Origin: Coptis chinensis
Taxonomy: Eukaryota > Streptophyta > Magnoliopsida > Ranunculales > Ranunculaceae
Length of the DNA stretch: 64,000 nt
Assembly: GCA_015680905.1 (NCBI GenBank)
Contig: CM027378.1
Location: 86,581,501-86,645,500 of the forward strand
Reading direction: 5' to 3'
Positions 1-11,293 of the stretch are shown here, one piece after another. Each line of letters starts with the position of its first letter. The first letter of the stretch is position 1. The notes beneath the pieces were generated by a model, which saw nothing but the letters and a program-made list of their open reading frames with translations, ran no database searches and was not told the DNA's origin. A program made the translations under genes and the position numbers.

Positions 1-321
1 ACTAGCATTACTCATGTTAAAACATACCACACATGCAGAGAGTCATTTTCGTGCGAAAAGACAAATCATGCACTTAAATATCATTGAATGTAAATAGACT
101 TATAATCAAACAAATACAATTTACACAACCACACTCATATACACAATATCGTAAACAAATAGTTTATTAGCCCAAATTCAAGTCCACACACACTAATGTC
201 CAAAACAGATCCACATATACTAAAGTCTATATTCATATACAACTTCTATCTCACACACATATATTTATGTAGTCTCAAAACAACAGTAATTTCTAACACA
301 ATCACATAGTTATCACACAAA

Positions 322-379
<58 letters not shown>

Positions 380-640
380 ATATAGTGACTGCACTTTTGT
401 TCAAAGCTGCATACATATCCAAATCTTTCAGGATTGGAATCAAGCCTTTGTAGTTCTTAACCAATTCTCAAAATATTTTAATAATCACAATAAAAGAAAA
501 CATATAGATATCTTTTCATTACACACCAATATTTCCATAATAGTAAGAATATATCGAAAGTATAATAACCACTGACCATCTAATGCCATCATGTAACCAC
601 CCAACTATATCCATTTTAAACTTTAGCTAATTCTAACAAT
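1..640. other. Gene-free AT-rich stretch
   Basis: No convincing coding region was seen on either strand. The only structured element is the TA microsatellite listed separately. Confidence 0.6.
324..375. repeat. (TA)n microsatellite
   Basis: About 25 uninterrupted TA dinucleotides, read directly. The small minus-strand ORF across it is an artefact of the repeat (an alternating Tyr-Ile run). Confidence 0.95.
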
Positions 641-649
641 CTTGTTAAT

Positions 650-1198
650 CTGTGCCTTGACAGACAACCCACCATTGGATCTGCCTAAAATTTGTATATG
701 TCATTTAACTGGATATCAAGAATCTAGGGATTTAAATTTGAGGTCAATCCGATAATAGGTTGACCTCCATCTAAGCAGAAACAAAGGACTGCGCCCATCA
801 ATTTTCTGGTGTAGTTTCTACTACTACCAGTCCCACTAATGGAAGCCTCGACAGATATCAAGCCGTTGGATAAATCTAAAAATCTAATATGGAAGACTAC
901 AATGTGTCAGGAAACTATGGATTTAATTTCATACAAATCTGAGTACGGAAAGGTCACTATCTAAGTAGAAACAAAAGACTGCGCACTGCAGTTTTTCTGG
1001 TGTAGAAACACTACGGCCTGTCACGCTTATGCGCGCCTTGACAGAAATCCAACCGTTGGATCTATCTAAAGTTTTAATATGTCAGACTACAATGTCCTAT
1101 AAAACTACAGATTAAATATGAAGTCAATCCAATAATAATTTGACCTCCATCTAGTAAGAAACTTCTGACTGCGCAGTGTAGTTTTTCAGGTCACCCTT
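650..1198. repeat. Degenerate ~190-bp tandem repeat, three units
   Basis: Three successive units begin near 652, 841 and 1031. Each starts with a variant of 'ccttgacag...ccgttggat', continues through 'actacaatgt...' and 'tgacctccatcta', and ends with 'gactgcgca...gtagttttt'. The units are clearly diverged, so the array is old. No open frame spans it. Its origin is unknown. Confidence 0.75.
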
Positions 1199-1785
1199 TT
1201 TCAGTTCACCTTCTTCTCAAATATTCCTAATTAATATAAGTAATCAAACCTTAACAAAATTTAAGAGGAGAAATCCAACACGCACAAAATAAGTGTATTA
1301 ATACATACGAAATTATCCAACAGGAAACCAACGTGGAAATTACCCCTTATATTTTAATTGTTAACATTGACACCATATCAAACAACACTTGGATCGTCCG
1401 TTCTAACCGATCTTTTGTCAAACCACAAGACATTAACAATTACGATAATAGATCGTAGAAGCGAATATATATCAAAGAAAAATCCACTCACTTGTGATAT
1501 GCTCCTGTTGCCAGCAAATCCCCAGCAAGAAACCTTTATTTTCTTCTTTAAGTAAAACTCTCTCTCTCTCTACTGTTTTAAAACTCTTCGTGTAAACTCC
1601 TGTATAAACCTTTTTTTTCTTCAAAAACCCCTTAAAAATAGGGAATGAGGTTTATCCTATTTACCTTATCTCTTTCTAATCTTTATCCTTTTTATTTTTA
1701 TCTTATCTCTTATTTTTATTTTTATTATTATTATTATTTATTATACTAGGAAAATATTAAATAAAAATACAAGGTGTTATACATA
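1199..1785. other. AT-rich stretch without a gene
   Basis: This stretch contains a T-rich and TTATT-rich low-complexity segment near 1690-1745. Nothing else was supported. Confidence 0.5.
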
Positions 1786-1787
1786 TA

Positions 1788-2220
1788 TTGATCAACATAG
1801 ATGGGGCACTAGCGTAGATCTGTATGTTTAATGGTCAAAAACCTATGTAAACAATGGGGGGTTTATACAAAACATATATTGACAAATTAGATGGGGCACT
1901 AGCGTAGATCTGTATGTTTAATGGTCAAAGATCTATGTAAACAATGGGGGGTTTATACAAAACATATATTGACAAATTAGATGGGGCACTAGCGTAGATC
2001 TGTATGTCTAATGGTTAAAGACCTATGTAAACAATGGGGGATTTATACAAAACATATATTGATCAGCATAGATAGGGCACTAGCGTAGATCTGTATGTTT
2101 AATGGTCAAATACCTATGTAAACAATAGGGGGTTATACAAAACATATATTGACAGTTGGGGGGTTTATACAAAACATATATTAAATTATGGGGGGTTTAT
2201 ACAAAGCATATGTTGATCAA
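1788..2220. repeat. ~90-bp tandem array at the left end of MULE-1
   Basis: The phrase 'atggggcactagcgtaga' recurs at about 1801, 1891, 1981 and 2070, so the period is 90 bp. Each unit ends with 'tgtaaacaatggggggttt' or a close variant. Two shortened units follow up to 2220, immediately before the splice-acceptor-like 'ttttttcag' that precedes the small zinc-finger gene. The array may serve as a subterminal transposase-binding region or as a promoter (inference). Confidence 0.85.
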
Positions 2221-2251
2221 CATATGTCAATTTTTTCAGGTACCAACTACA

Positions 2252-2671
2252 ATGTCATCAACTAACAAAGGAGAATCATGCTTTCTGTGTGGGGATGTTA
2301 GTCATTGGAAGTTTGAATGCCCTTGGCTTAACTTTCCTTGTGTTCAGGGATGTGGAGATACTATGATTGTTCGCTAGAGTTCCAAAGAATGCAGTTTTGG
2401 ATAGAGATTTCTTAGATGTAAGGGAGCACCAAGATGTGGCGGTTTTAAATGGATGGATTTGGAAGTTGATGTGAAAGAAAAAGGAAAGGTTGTTGTTGTG
2501 AATGAGGAAGTTGATGTGGAAGAAAAAGGAAAGGTTGTTGCTGTGAATGAGGAAGAGGATGAGAGGAAAGGGAAAAGTAAACTTAAGTTGTGTATTGATG
2601 GTCCTATAAAGATGCACATTAAAGGCAATGTATCTGATGTAACTGAGCTTGTAAGGAAACTGAACATGTGA
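2252..2671 (+). pseudogene. CCHC zinc knuckle + GRF-type zinc finger protein, second gene of MULE-1
   Basis: From ATG 2252 the frame encodes a short N-terminus, then a zinc knuckle of CX2CX4HX4C type (CFLCGDVSHWKFEC, residues about 10-23), then Cys residues in 'CVQGCG'. After two in-frame stops (TAG at 2375 and 2402) the same frame continues with RFLRCKGAPRCGGFKWMD, which matches the second half of a GRF zinc finger. A charged Lys/Glu-rich tail with a duplicated VDVKEKGKVV-like segment follows, and the frame ends at 2671. The gene lies convergent to the transposase, in the position mudrB holds in MuDR. GRF fingers bind single-stranded nucleic acid in other proteins; a role in transposition here is inference. 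The stops make it a pseudogene unless they are spliced out. Confidence 0.65.
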
Positions 2672-3049
2672 TTTGTAATGTATTTGTGAATGAGGGAGTG
2701 GTTGTTACGTTGTACCTGTTGTATTCAAGTCTACATTTAATAGAAATTCTCAAATTTGCAACAAAACATAGCATATAAAGCCAACTGAATTAACAAAACA
2801 ATACAACATAGCACATGACATAGCAAAACAACAAAATAGAGCACATGACATAGAAAAACATAACACTTCTATTTTGAGAAGTCTGACATGACAAAATCTA
2901 ACTTAAGTCTGACAAAATATAACAACATAACACTTCAAGTTTGACATGACAAAATCTAACTTAAGGTTGACAATAATAGCTGCATTCAAGACTCTGTAAC
3001 AGAAGAAGCCTGGGAAGACCTCCTTGATCTCTTTCTTGGAGGTGCCATT
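2672..3049. other. AT-rich 3' region between convergent MULE-1 genes
   Basis: This contains short imperfect direct repeats ('aacatagcacatgacatag' and 'gacatgacaaaatctaactt', each twice). The transposase stop codon lies at 2988-2986. Confidence 0.55.
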
Positions 3050-4281
3050 CACTACAAGAAAATGGACTTTTGCCCACGGATACCCGGTATTTTTTGCCAC
3101 GGTCATGAACCCTTGCTACTTTTCCCACGACTATTGACCGTAGGAAATAGTTTTAAACTCGTTAGCATGCTTAAATACCATTACCCACGGTTTATGTGTT
3201 ACTTGGGCCGTGGGTGGTAGCCACGAGAGAAACCGTCGGGTAAGACTTTTTTCTGCTGTAGATTCACATCCACGCGTTTTGGCCGTGGGCTTAGGGCCTA
3301 AAAAATTGGTCAGGTATAACATACAGTCATACACTCGATCGATTTAGTTATTATATTTTCTTTTTCCCCACCACCACTTCCACGCACAAAAGAGAGTGAA
3401 AGGGAAAAACTATATCAAAGTTAAATCGTTATTTTGTGAAATTCAGTTCAAAGATTAAATCTTTGAGTTGTTTTGAGTAATAATGGGTGCTGAAATCACA
3501 TAGCGGGCACTTAAAATTCACACACATACGACTCATTTGAGACCGCAGCTCTTTAACTTGGATGAGAAAAGAAAAAGAAAACCCTAGAAACAAAATTTGA
3601 GAAAGGAATCCGATGTTTGATGGGATTTGGAGTAGAAACACACGCAAATCGAGGTTCTTTGCTACAAGAAGAAAGGTAAACATCTCTCTCCAACTCTTCT
3701 CGATCTCAGATTGATTTACTTGCATGTGATAATTAAGTTCTCTTCCTCTTCATTTGTTCATGTATTTTGAGGTTCTGATTTGCCATAAAATTGAAGTACG
3801 CCCCAATCTTAAAAGTTTATATTTTCCTTGTAAATATACCTTCTAGATTCAGTTCTTCCTTCTCAAATTCTGTTGAAGAGAAATCCATTCACAAACTATG
3901 GAATTTTCAAAGTTTATTTGTCAAATTTTAAGTGCTTCTATTTCTGTAGAAAGGATCTTTGAGGGAGTGCGGATTCATGGTAGTTCTCTGTTCAAGTCTT
4001 TAATGGCCATGACAATTTTCATTGTTTGAACCTTGAGTAGAATTCTTCAATTTGGATTCAGTGGCTTTCCCTTGTAAAGACCAACAGTTTCACCTTGAAT
4101 ATTATACTTTTTTTGCTTTAAAATTTGCTAAAGTTTCAATGCATTTACAGTCCACTTTATGTTAGAGTTTAATAATTTATATTCAGTTCCTGTTGTTAAG
4201 CACAACCTCATCATATTTCTCAGTGGGTCTTCATATTGTAACATCAATGTAGCATATACGGAAGTTTGATTATCTTTTCAG

Positions 4282-4555
4282 GGTGGAGTCGGAGTCCTTG
4301 CGGCATCTATCAGCGAAATATTGCCCTCTGGTGCCTCCTCCAAGATCAACTATAGCGTTGACCTTTAGTCCTAACGGAAGAACACTTGCATCTACACGGT
4401 AGGTTGATGTTGTTGTTCACGATGTTTCGTTCTTCATTGATAAAAATTTATGACCTTTCTTTGCATACGATGGCGACCATCTTTGTCAAAATTATCGATT
4501 CTCCTTTGGAAGTTGCTTAAAAGTGTTGATTGGTCATCGTCGGACACCTTGGGTG
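4282..4555 (+). pseudogene. Captured AMBRA1-like WD40 gene fragment
   Basis: Exon 4282-4398 follows a 'ttttcag' acceptor and encodes ESLRHLSAKYCPLVPPPRST and then ALTFSPNGRTLAST. A second piece, about 4470-4555, encodes a GDH...GSCLKVLIGHRRTPWVV region with a frame change and lost acceptor. This is the start of the WD40 propeller of plant AMBRA1-like/DDB1-associated transducins, whose usual text is SLRHLSAKYCPLVPPPRST followed by AFSPDG.TLASTHGDHTVKI. The intron is kept, so the capture was from genomic DNA and not from an mRNA. The fragment cannot make a full propeller. Confidence 0.85.
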
Positions 4556-4799
4556 GTAAGCAGTTAGTTGTCAAGTTTTACATGCTTTGATATATATCAT
4601 AACCAAGTCGAAGCTAGGACTATGTTTAGATAATTCCTACCAACAGGGCAACAGGTTCTAAATTATATGTGGATGGCGCATCAAACCTCTGTATAGGAAT
4701 CTGGTTTGTTTTTGCCTCAATCTTGTTTGTTTTTTCTTAATCTGAAAATGCGAGTTGTATACATGTGGTTTCTTTGTGTTATATATATTTTTTAAACAG

Positions 4800-6355
4800 T
4801 TCTGCTCCAGAACTTGTTGGCCTGCTATCGGAACTGAAAAATGCTCTCGATCAACTTGAAAACAAAGTTAATCCACTTATAAACAAGGTATTTCCCTTTG
4901 CATCAAGCATCATTTTCTGCAAAGAAGAAATTTTCGATGATGGAGATCCATCCCTAAAGGCTGGAAAGAAATGTTTGATCCATTGCTTTTAGGAGCTTGT
5001 TAAAGCTCTGTGCCATTTTGGTGTCTAGTATAGTGGTTCATAAGTTGAAACCATTAAATGGTCGAACCTTTAGTTGCATTCAACACAGTTGTCTCAACAG
5101 GATTGTGTTCATATTTCTTTTGTGTAGCTTCCATAGTACCCTTCTTTCTATATTGAAGTAAGGTGTAATTGCAGGTGAAAAATGGTAAATGGCAGATTAC
5201 CAAAGGGAGGGATGCGGTATTTGGAGACAAAACAACTTTTGTTGGCCTATTGCCAAGCTATTAGCTTTTATCTTCTTCTCAAGTCCGAGGGTCATTCAGT
5301 CCGTGATCATCCAGTCATAGCTTGTCTGGTGGAGATCAAGAACTTGTTGGACAAGGTCTCGTCTTCTAAATTAAGTTTGCTGTTTTCCTTTTGGGAAAAA
5401 TGATTCTATAGCTAGAAAGTTTGGCTCTGATAGCTTTCTAAACTTGAAATTTTCTGCCACATGTTTCAGCGACGGATGAAGCAAATTTTGATGATAATTT
5501 CCTTCAGAACTTGAAGAGATTATAAATGAGGACCATGGGTCTGAATCAGGAGCCAAGCTAATAAAAGAAATTGTTGCATTGGCATCTGAATCTGTAAGCG
5601 TAAGTGACTCACACTCGTCACTCCCGGTCAAAAGAAGTAAAGAATCTATGGTATTTATCTATCTTGAATTTACTGCGAGAAATATTGTTGGTGATTTTTA
5701 TTAAGTGGCAATAATTAGTTAGTTAAAGTCCTTTAAGCTTGATCAAAACAGTTTTGAAAAAACTGCAGCCTAAATGAAAAAAGTTTGAGGTGGTTAATGG
5801 TAGCATTTGAGAGGGAAGGAGAACAAACATGAGAAATGCAAGAGACAGGTTTATAATGACTTTGACTATCATTTACATCTCAGTTCTTACTCCCATCTTA
5901 TTTGTCCCCTTTGTCTCACAATCCCCACGCGTCGCTTGCTATTACTACTTCTAGTTTAGTTCCATGCTTGATTTGTTGGATTATTAATATACATTGTACT
6001 ATTAGGTTGGTTCACAAAGCATGGAGATGCTGAAAGTAAGGGCAAGTCTCGAGGAAAAACTGAAACGAAGGGAATTTTTAGCTCAGAACAAACAAGTTGG
6101 ATATAAACCCGAAGTTGCATTCAAGGTATACTTTTTCAGCAGATGAGCCAACATTTGCTTTGTGTATTTGAGAGTAATTTAATACTAAAACTTTTTTTTC
6201 TTTTCTTGGGACAGTGGCTTGAAACACTAGATGATTTTGGTGATGAGGTCATGGACAAGGATAGCGGAAATGCTAACCTGAGTAATGGGCGTTCAAGTTC
6301 AATGCATTCGACTAAACTTTTGAAAGTGGTAGCTCCAAAGTTGACTAAATTAAAG
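4800..6355 (+). pseudogene. SAS10: Captured SAS10/UTP3 gene fragment
   Basis: Five exon-like pieces have introns between them: 4800-4887 (APELVGLLSELKNALDQLEN), 5175-5355 ([20 protein letters not shown], then [10 protein letters not shown]), about 5470-5593 (ELEEIINEDHGSESGAKL region), 6006-6125 (EMLKVRASLEEKLKR) and 6215-6355 (WLETLDDFGDEVMD, then SSSMHSTKL). This matches the Sas10/Utp3/C1D region and following parts of the nucleolar SAS10 protein of the small-subunit processome. Frame changes in exons 2, 3 and 4 show it is not translated as a whole. Genomic capture with introns kept is typical of Pack-type transposons. Confidence 0.85.
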
Positions 6356-6754
6356 GTAAATAATCTGGTGGTTTTTAGCTGAGAGACTGAGAAGAGTTTA
6401 ATGATGATTTAATTTAACCCAGTCAGCTCACTTTTCTTCCATTTAAAATCGTTATGAAATCCTAGAAAATGTGGTATGTTTTGTTGGTGTCTCTCCTTCA
6501 TTTGATCACTATTGTTTTGTTGCTTGAAAAACTAGCACCTGATTAAAGACTTGCGGCGATGGTTCTCCTGGCCATTTAGTGTCTTGTACAATTGTACTTG
6601 TATTATAAGGCTATTCATATGATATATGACTAGGCTGACATTGCCGAGTTTATCAAAGTGGTTTCTAATAAAACAGTGTTTTTCAGCTCCCATAGTTTTG
6701 AGTCATTGTCATTTTGTAGTTTTAACTAAGCCTACTTGTTTTACCGCATTACAG

Positions 6755-6894
6755 GGGCCATATTATTGTGGTGTTGGTGCTGACAAAGCCTTTGGGTGTG
6801 ACATCGTTGATTCGCATTACAAAGCCTGCCTTCTATGCAGGTATCAACATTAGCGGAATCAACGGAGAAGTGATGCTAGGACAAGTATTATTAT
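6755..6894 (+). pseudogene. Captured glutamine synthetase exon
   Basis: After a 'ttacag' acceptor the frame reads [20 protein letters not shown] then HYKACL. After one extra base (near 6832) the other frame reads [17 protein letters not shown], followed by a GT donor. This is a highly conserved exon of plant glutamine synthetase (GS1/GS2: [28 protein letters not shown]). In normal enzymes the exon lies in the catalytic barrel. Here it is a single frameshifted exon, third in line inside the CACTA element. Confidence 0.9.
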
Positions 6895-9800
6895 TGATAT
6901 TTTGTCCTCTTTTTCCTTTGTTGCTTTCTCCGTACCTTGTAATTATATATATATATATATTTTATAGCTCAACCGAGATTTTTTCAAGATGATGAAGATG
7001 AATGGAAATGGTGATTTTGAGGTGTAGGATGGTTAGGGGAGTTTTGCTAGGCCTGTTGATTGTAGGTGAAAATTAAAATATCAATATTTTTTTTAAAAAA
7101 ATAAATACCTTTCCCACGGTCCATAGCCGTCGCAAAAGCACTTTTTCCCACGGTCGTTCACTTTACCCACGGTTAAATAACAACAAACCAAAAACCAAAA
7201 TTCACGACGCAATGCAAAGAAATCCCACGAACTAAGGCGGAGGGAAATATCTTTTCCCACGGATTCTAACTGTCGGTAAAACTAATCTTTCCCCACGGAC
7301 TACAACTGTGGGAAATATTGATTTTTTCCGACGGCTTTTCCTATGGGTTTAAGCCGTGGCAATACCGACGGCAATGACCGTCGCAAAGACCGTCGCTATT
7401 GGTGAGCTTTACCGACGGTCATGACTGTCGGCAGACCATTTCCGACGCACAAAAAGCCCACGGTCCTCCAATGGTCCAAAACCGTGGGAAAAGCCCTTTT
7501 CCCACGGTTTTGGACCGTGGCGTAAAACCTGTTTTCTTGTAGTGATTGGTGGCATTGGAGGTATATTCACACTGTCTTGAGTTTGAATTGGTGTAGACTG
7601 GCTAGGCTGTGGGGGACCTTGTGAATTTCCAAATAGTAGCTCTTCCATTGAAGACCCTTGTTCATATTCAACATTAGTTCTGCCCCAGCCCCTGCCCCTG
7701 CCAGCTCCTCTTCCTGCTCTGCCTCCTCTCCCTCTTACAGGTCCTTGGCTCCCATCCACCTCTGCTTGAACTTGGTTCCCTTCCACACTTGCAGTTCCTT
7801 GGCTTCCAGGTACACTTGGAGGGACTTGGCTCCCATCCACACTTGGAGATACTTGGCTCCCATCCACACTTGGAGGTACTTGGCTCCCATCCTCAGTAGT
7901 TCTTCCCCTTCCCCTACCCTTTCCCCTACCACTACTTCCTCTTCCCCTTGCAGCCAGTTCACTTTCAGAAACTTGACTCCCATCAGCAGCATTGATTGGT
8001 CTGCTTAGAAAAGGGTTTGGTAGTGGGCTTGTTCTAGGTCTCCCAGGCCTTCCTCTTCCTTTATGAGAGCCTCTGGCAGGTGCAGTTGCAATTGCATTGG
8101 CTTGTGCATTTGCTTCTACATTGGCATTGTCTCCCACTGCACCTCCCTAACAACCTCTGGCATTATGCCCATAAGCTTGGCACCTTGAACATCTTACTGC
8201 ATTTGATTCATCTGCACCTCTTCTTCTGTTCACTTTTGGCCTCTTAGGCTACCAGCTTCTGATTGGTGGAAAGATAAACTCAGCTTCAGTTGGCTGTTAC
8301 AAAAAAAATTATAATATTAGGGCTAACTCTGAAGATTCACATATTAAAGCTTATTTCAAATTAGGGATAAGTGTCTCTACTGTTGCCCACTCATCTTCAT
8401 GCAAGTAAGGTGTGATGTGACCACCACAAGCTCTTTTATAAGCTGCTCCAGTAAAGTAAGGGCTACAATACCTATAGCAACAATGTATGAATTATTAACA
8501 TATATCATCATTAACAAAGGACAAGACAATATGTACTACTCACACTTACTCATGCCATTGAAATGTTCTAAGCTTGATTACTGCTACAACATGAAAACAA
8601 GGAATCCCAGTGAGTTGTCATTCACCACAATCACATGTGTGCAAATTTAAGTCCACATTCCACCATTTACCATATATATGATTCACTAAATACTTCCACT
8701 GGATTTGAGAACCACTGACACTCATGTTTCCAATCTTGTTACATTTTTCATCTATGATTGCTTTAGCCCTTGGCACCAACTCATTGTCACCCCAGAACTC
8801 ACATTTTTCCTTTCTATCATACAACAATTTCATTTGTAACACCATCACCATTGACACCATCTTCACAATGGGCTTGTCCCTAGCATCCAGTATGTAGCTA
8901 TTCCAAGCTTCAGAAAAATTGTTTGACAGCTGCTCACACTTGGACACACGATCAAAGTGTGATCTTGCCCACAGCCTAGGGTCTTCACCCATCAGATACT
9001 CCATAGCTCCACTATCAAGTTTTTCCAGGTCCTGCATCAACTTGTCAAACTCTATTTGTGCAAATGCTTTGGCAGCACACCAAGCTTCATAGTCAACTCC
9101 TCTAAGCTTTATCTTCATGTTCTGGACCATATGCCTAAAAAGCGAACCTCTCCGGTTTGCGGTCGGGAAAAACAGTCTCCACTGCCTTACATAATCCTTT
9201 CTGCCTATCAGAAATTATAGTCAACTTGTCATGATGCTTGTTCAAGTGTGGTGCCATCTTATCCAAAAAATCAGTCTATGACTCTGTGTTTTCTGAAATA
9301 CAAATATAGAAGGCAATCGGAAATATTCCATTATTACCATCCAAAGCAATGATGGATAGACACACACCTCCATGTTTCTCCTTCAAGAAATAACCATCTA
9401 GTCCTATCATAGGCCTACACCCTTGTACAATTCCATTTAGAACAGCCATGAAAGCAACACACAGAGTTGTAAAAGTATGGAAATTCTCATGCCTAGAATG
9501 TATTGCAACACTTCCAGGGTTAGAAGCAACAAGTTGCTTACACAACTCAGGCAATTTTGCATATGAAAGATCATAACTTCCATGTATTTTCTCCATTGCT
9601 ATGGTTCTTGCATGCTAAGCCTGCCAATACTTAATCCTTACCTGAAACTTATGCATCATTTCTTCTTTGATGTCATTAGGAGTAAAACTCCTATGATGTA
9701 GCCTCATTTCTAACTCAATTCGACTTGCTATCTACTGGGCATTTGCTATTGGATTCCTGTCTTCTGCAGCACCAACACATGTATGTATATCATTCATGCT

Positions 9801-11293
9801 TCTACACTTCATTGTATGACCATTTGTCATCACCCTGACATAACACCTCCATTTACAATCCTGCGACTTGCATTTCCACTCCATCTTATCACTGTCATTT
9901 CTTGTCTGCTTCAATATGAACTTATTACTAATAGCATAAAGTCTAATGTAATCCCTTAATTCATACCTGTCTTTCCAAGTCTGACCAATCTCCAAAATCA
10001 ATGGTTTTGCACCACTAGTAACACCTTCATCAGTTGGTATGTTGAATGTTCTGTTTACAACATCACTAACTCTACCAGAATTGCTTACATCTTCATCAAG
10101 CTCATGCTCATGCTCTCCAACAACATAGGCATCAAATTCAATATCACTATCACCTTCAGAAGGGATGTATTCCTCATCTGTTGATTCACAACTGTGGTAT
10201 GCCTCTTCTGCATCAATCTAATTCACATCAACTTGTGGTCTTTCTGGCCTTGCTGGTCTTTCTGGCCTTACTGGTTTATCAAACAGATCTAGTAAGTATA
10301 TATCATAACCTATTTTTTGTATAGTACAAAATAAAAAATAAAATGTAAGGGCCCCTAATATATAACATACTATTGTGTGTTGTCACATTATCAACTTGAG
10401 CAACATTCTGTTCCACTCCAAAGTTCAAAAAGTCAAAATTTAAAGTGTCATCAAACTCACCATGGCCTGTTTTATCTGCTAAAATCAATAAAACATTTTT
10501 CAGAAATATGAAGACATCTCAAGAAAAAAGATAATAAAGAACAAAATGTACCTGCAACTTGAGAACAAGATGCTTGGGAGTGAGAACTTCTCCTACTATT
10601 CCTCTTCCTTTGGGTAGAGCTTTGAGACTTTTCTGCATCACCTACACCAAGCCCATCACCAACACCAAGCACATCACTAACAGTATTGGACCCAAGATCT
10701 TTGGAAGTATTGGACCCAGACCCAAGCCCATCACCAACAGTATTATATTCCAACAATTTTTTACCCTTAAAAGAGCCACTTGTCAAGTCCATCATCCTAT
10801 CAACTTCTTTAACTGTTGGCCATTCATCAAGATCAAAATCTTGTCCTTTCTTGCATGGTATGCCATCAACATATATGACATCATCATCACTTTCTTCTGC
10901 TCCATAGTCTGTGGGTGGATACTAACTATAATTATCCTCATCATCAATACTGCTTAGTACTTCCACTTCAATAACTTTGACATACAAATGGCTATACCCT
11001 CTCCTATCTCTACTTGCATGACTCCACATATAAAACAAATCAGCATCAGACACAATTTGTCTTCTGTTTTCTCCATCAGCCCAACTAATCTCAAGTATAG
11101 GGTTTGGGGGACAATCAATTTTACATGTGATCTAAGCAACCAATTCGACCATATTTGCTACATCACCATCAATCATGTCTGTATCAACTGTGTTCCCACC
11201 CACATACACATTACGCCTAACACCATCCCTAGTTGCTTCTCTCCATTCTCCATTAAAATGTATCCTTAAAACCCTATACCCTCTAACAGACAT

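Larger units (their letters stand above)
3050..7544. mobile_element. Complete non-autonomous CACTA (En/Spm) element carrying host gene fragments
   Basis: The left end is CACTACAAGAAAA and the right end TTTTCTTGTAGTG, so the 13-bp termini are perfect inverted repeats. Both ends are flanked by the 3-bp target duplication ATT (3047-3049 and 7545-7547), the size expected for CACTA. The subterminal regions (about 3070-3300 and 7110-7530) hold many copies of 'cccacggt' and its inverse 'accgtggg', the usual TNPA-type binding-site clusters. No transposase is encoded. The interior (3600-7000) is filled with exon-intron fragments of at least three host genes, all on the plus strand, which makes this a Pack-CACTA. 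Intact ends and duplication suggest a fairly recent insertion. Confidence 0.95.
2986..11293 (-). pseudogene. MULE-1 transposase (mudrA type), interrupted by a CACTA element
   Basis: Parts in order from ATG 11293: a PB1-like N-terminal region (11293-10900), a Ser/Lys-rich linker with RKRNSRR, a MuDR DNA-binding domain (10001-9732; Cys residues in CKSQDCKWRC), the MULE DDE core (9490-9130; first Asp in IGLDGYFLK, second in IISDRQKGL, Glu in SEAWN), a SWIM finger (near 8640-8590; CDC then CFH), an intron near 8555-8475, a CCHC knuckle (RCSRCQAYGHNARGC, near 8200-8155), and a Gly/Arg-rich tail with repeated DGSQVPPSV units (8137-7548). The last codons lie beyond the CACTA (3046-2986) and read in frame as PPRKRSRRSSQAS..., stop at 2986. 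Several in-frame stops occur, two of them at conserved Trp positions. The family cuts and pastes DNA in the nucleus; this copy is dead. Confidence 0.85.

Noticed and set aside
246-464. Minus-strand ORF across the TA microsatellite
   Set aside because: Alternating Ile-Tyr run produced by the dinucleotide repeat; no domain.
7658-8008. Plus-strand ORF rich in Ser/Pro with repeated TWRYLAPIH-like units
   Set aside because: Antisense shadow of the Gly/Arg-rich, DGSQVPPSV-repeat tail of the MULE-1 transposase.
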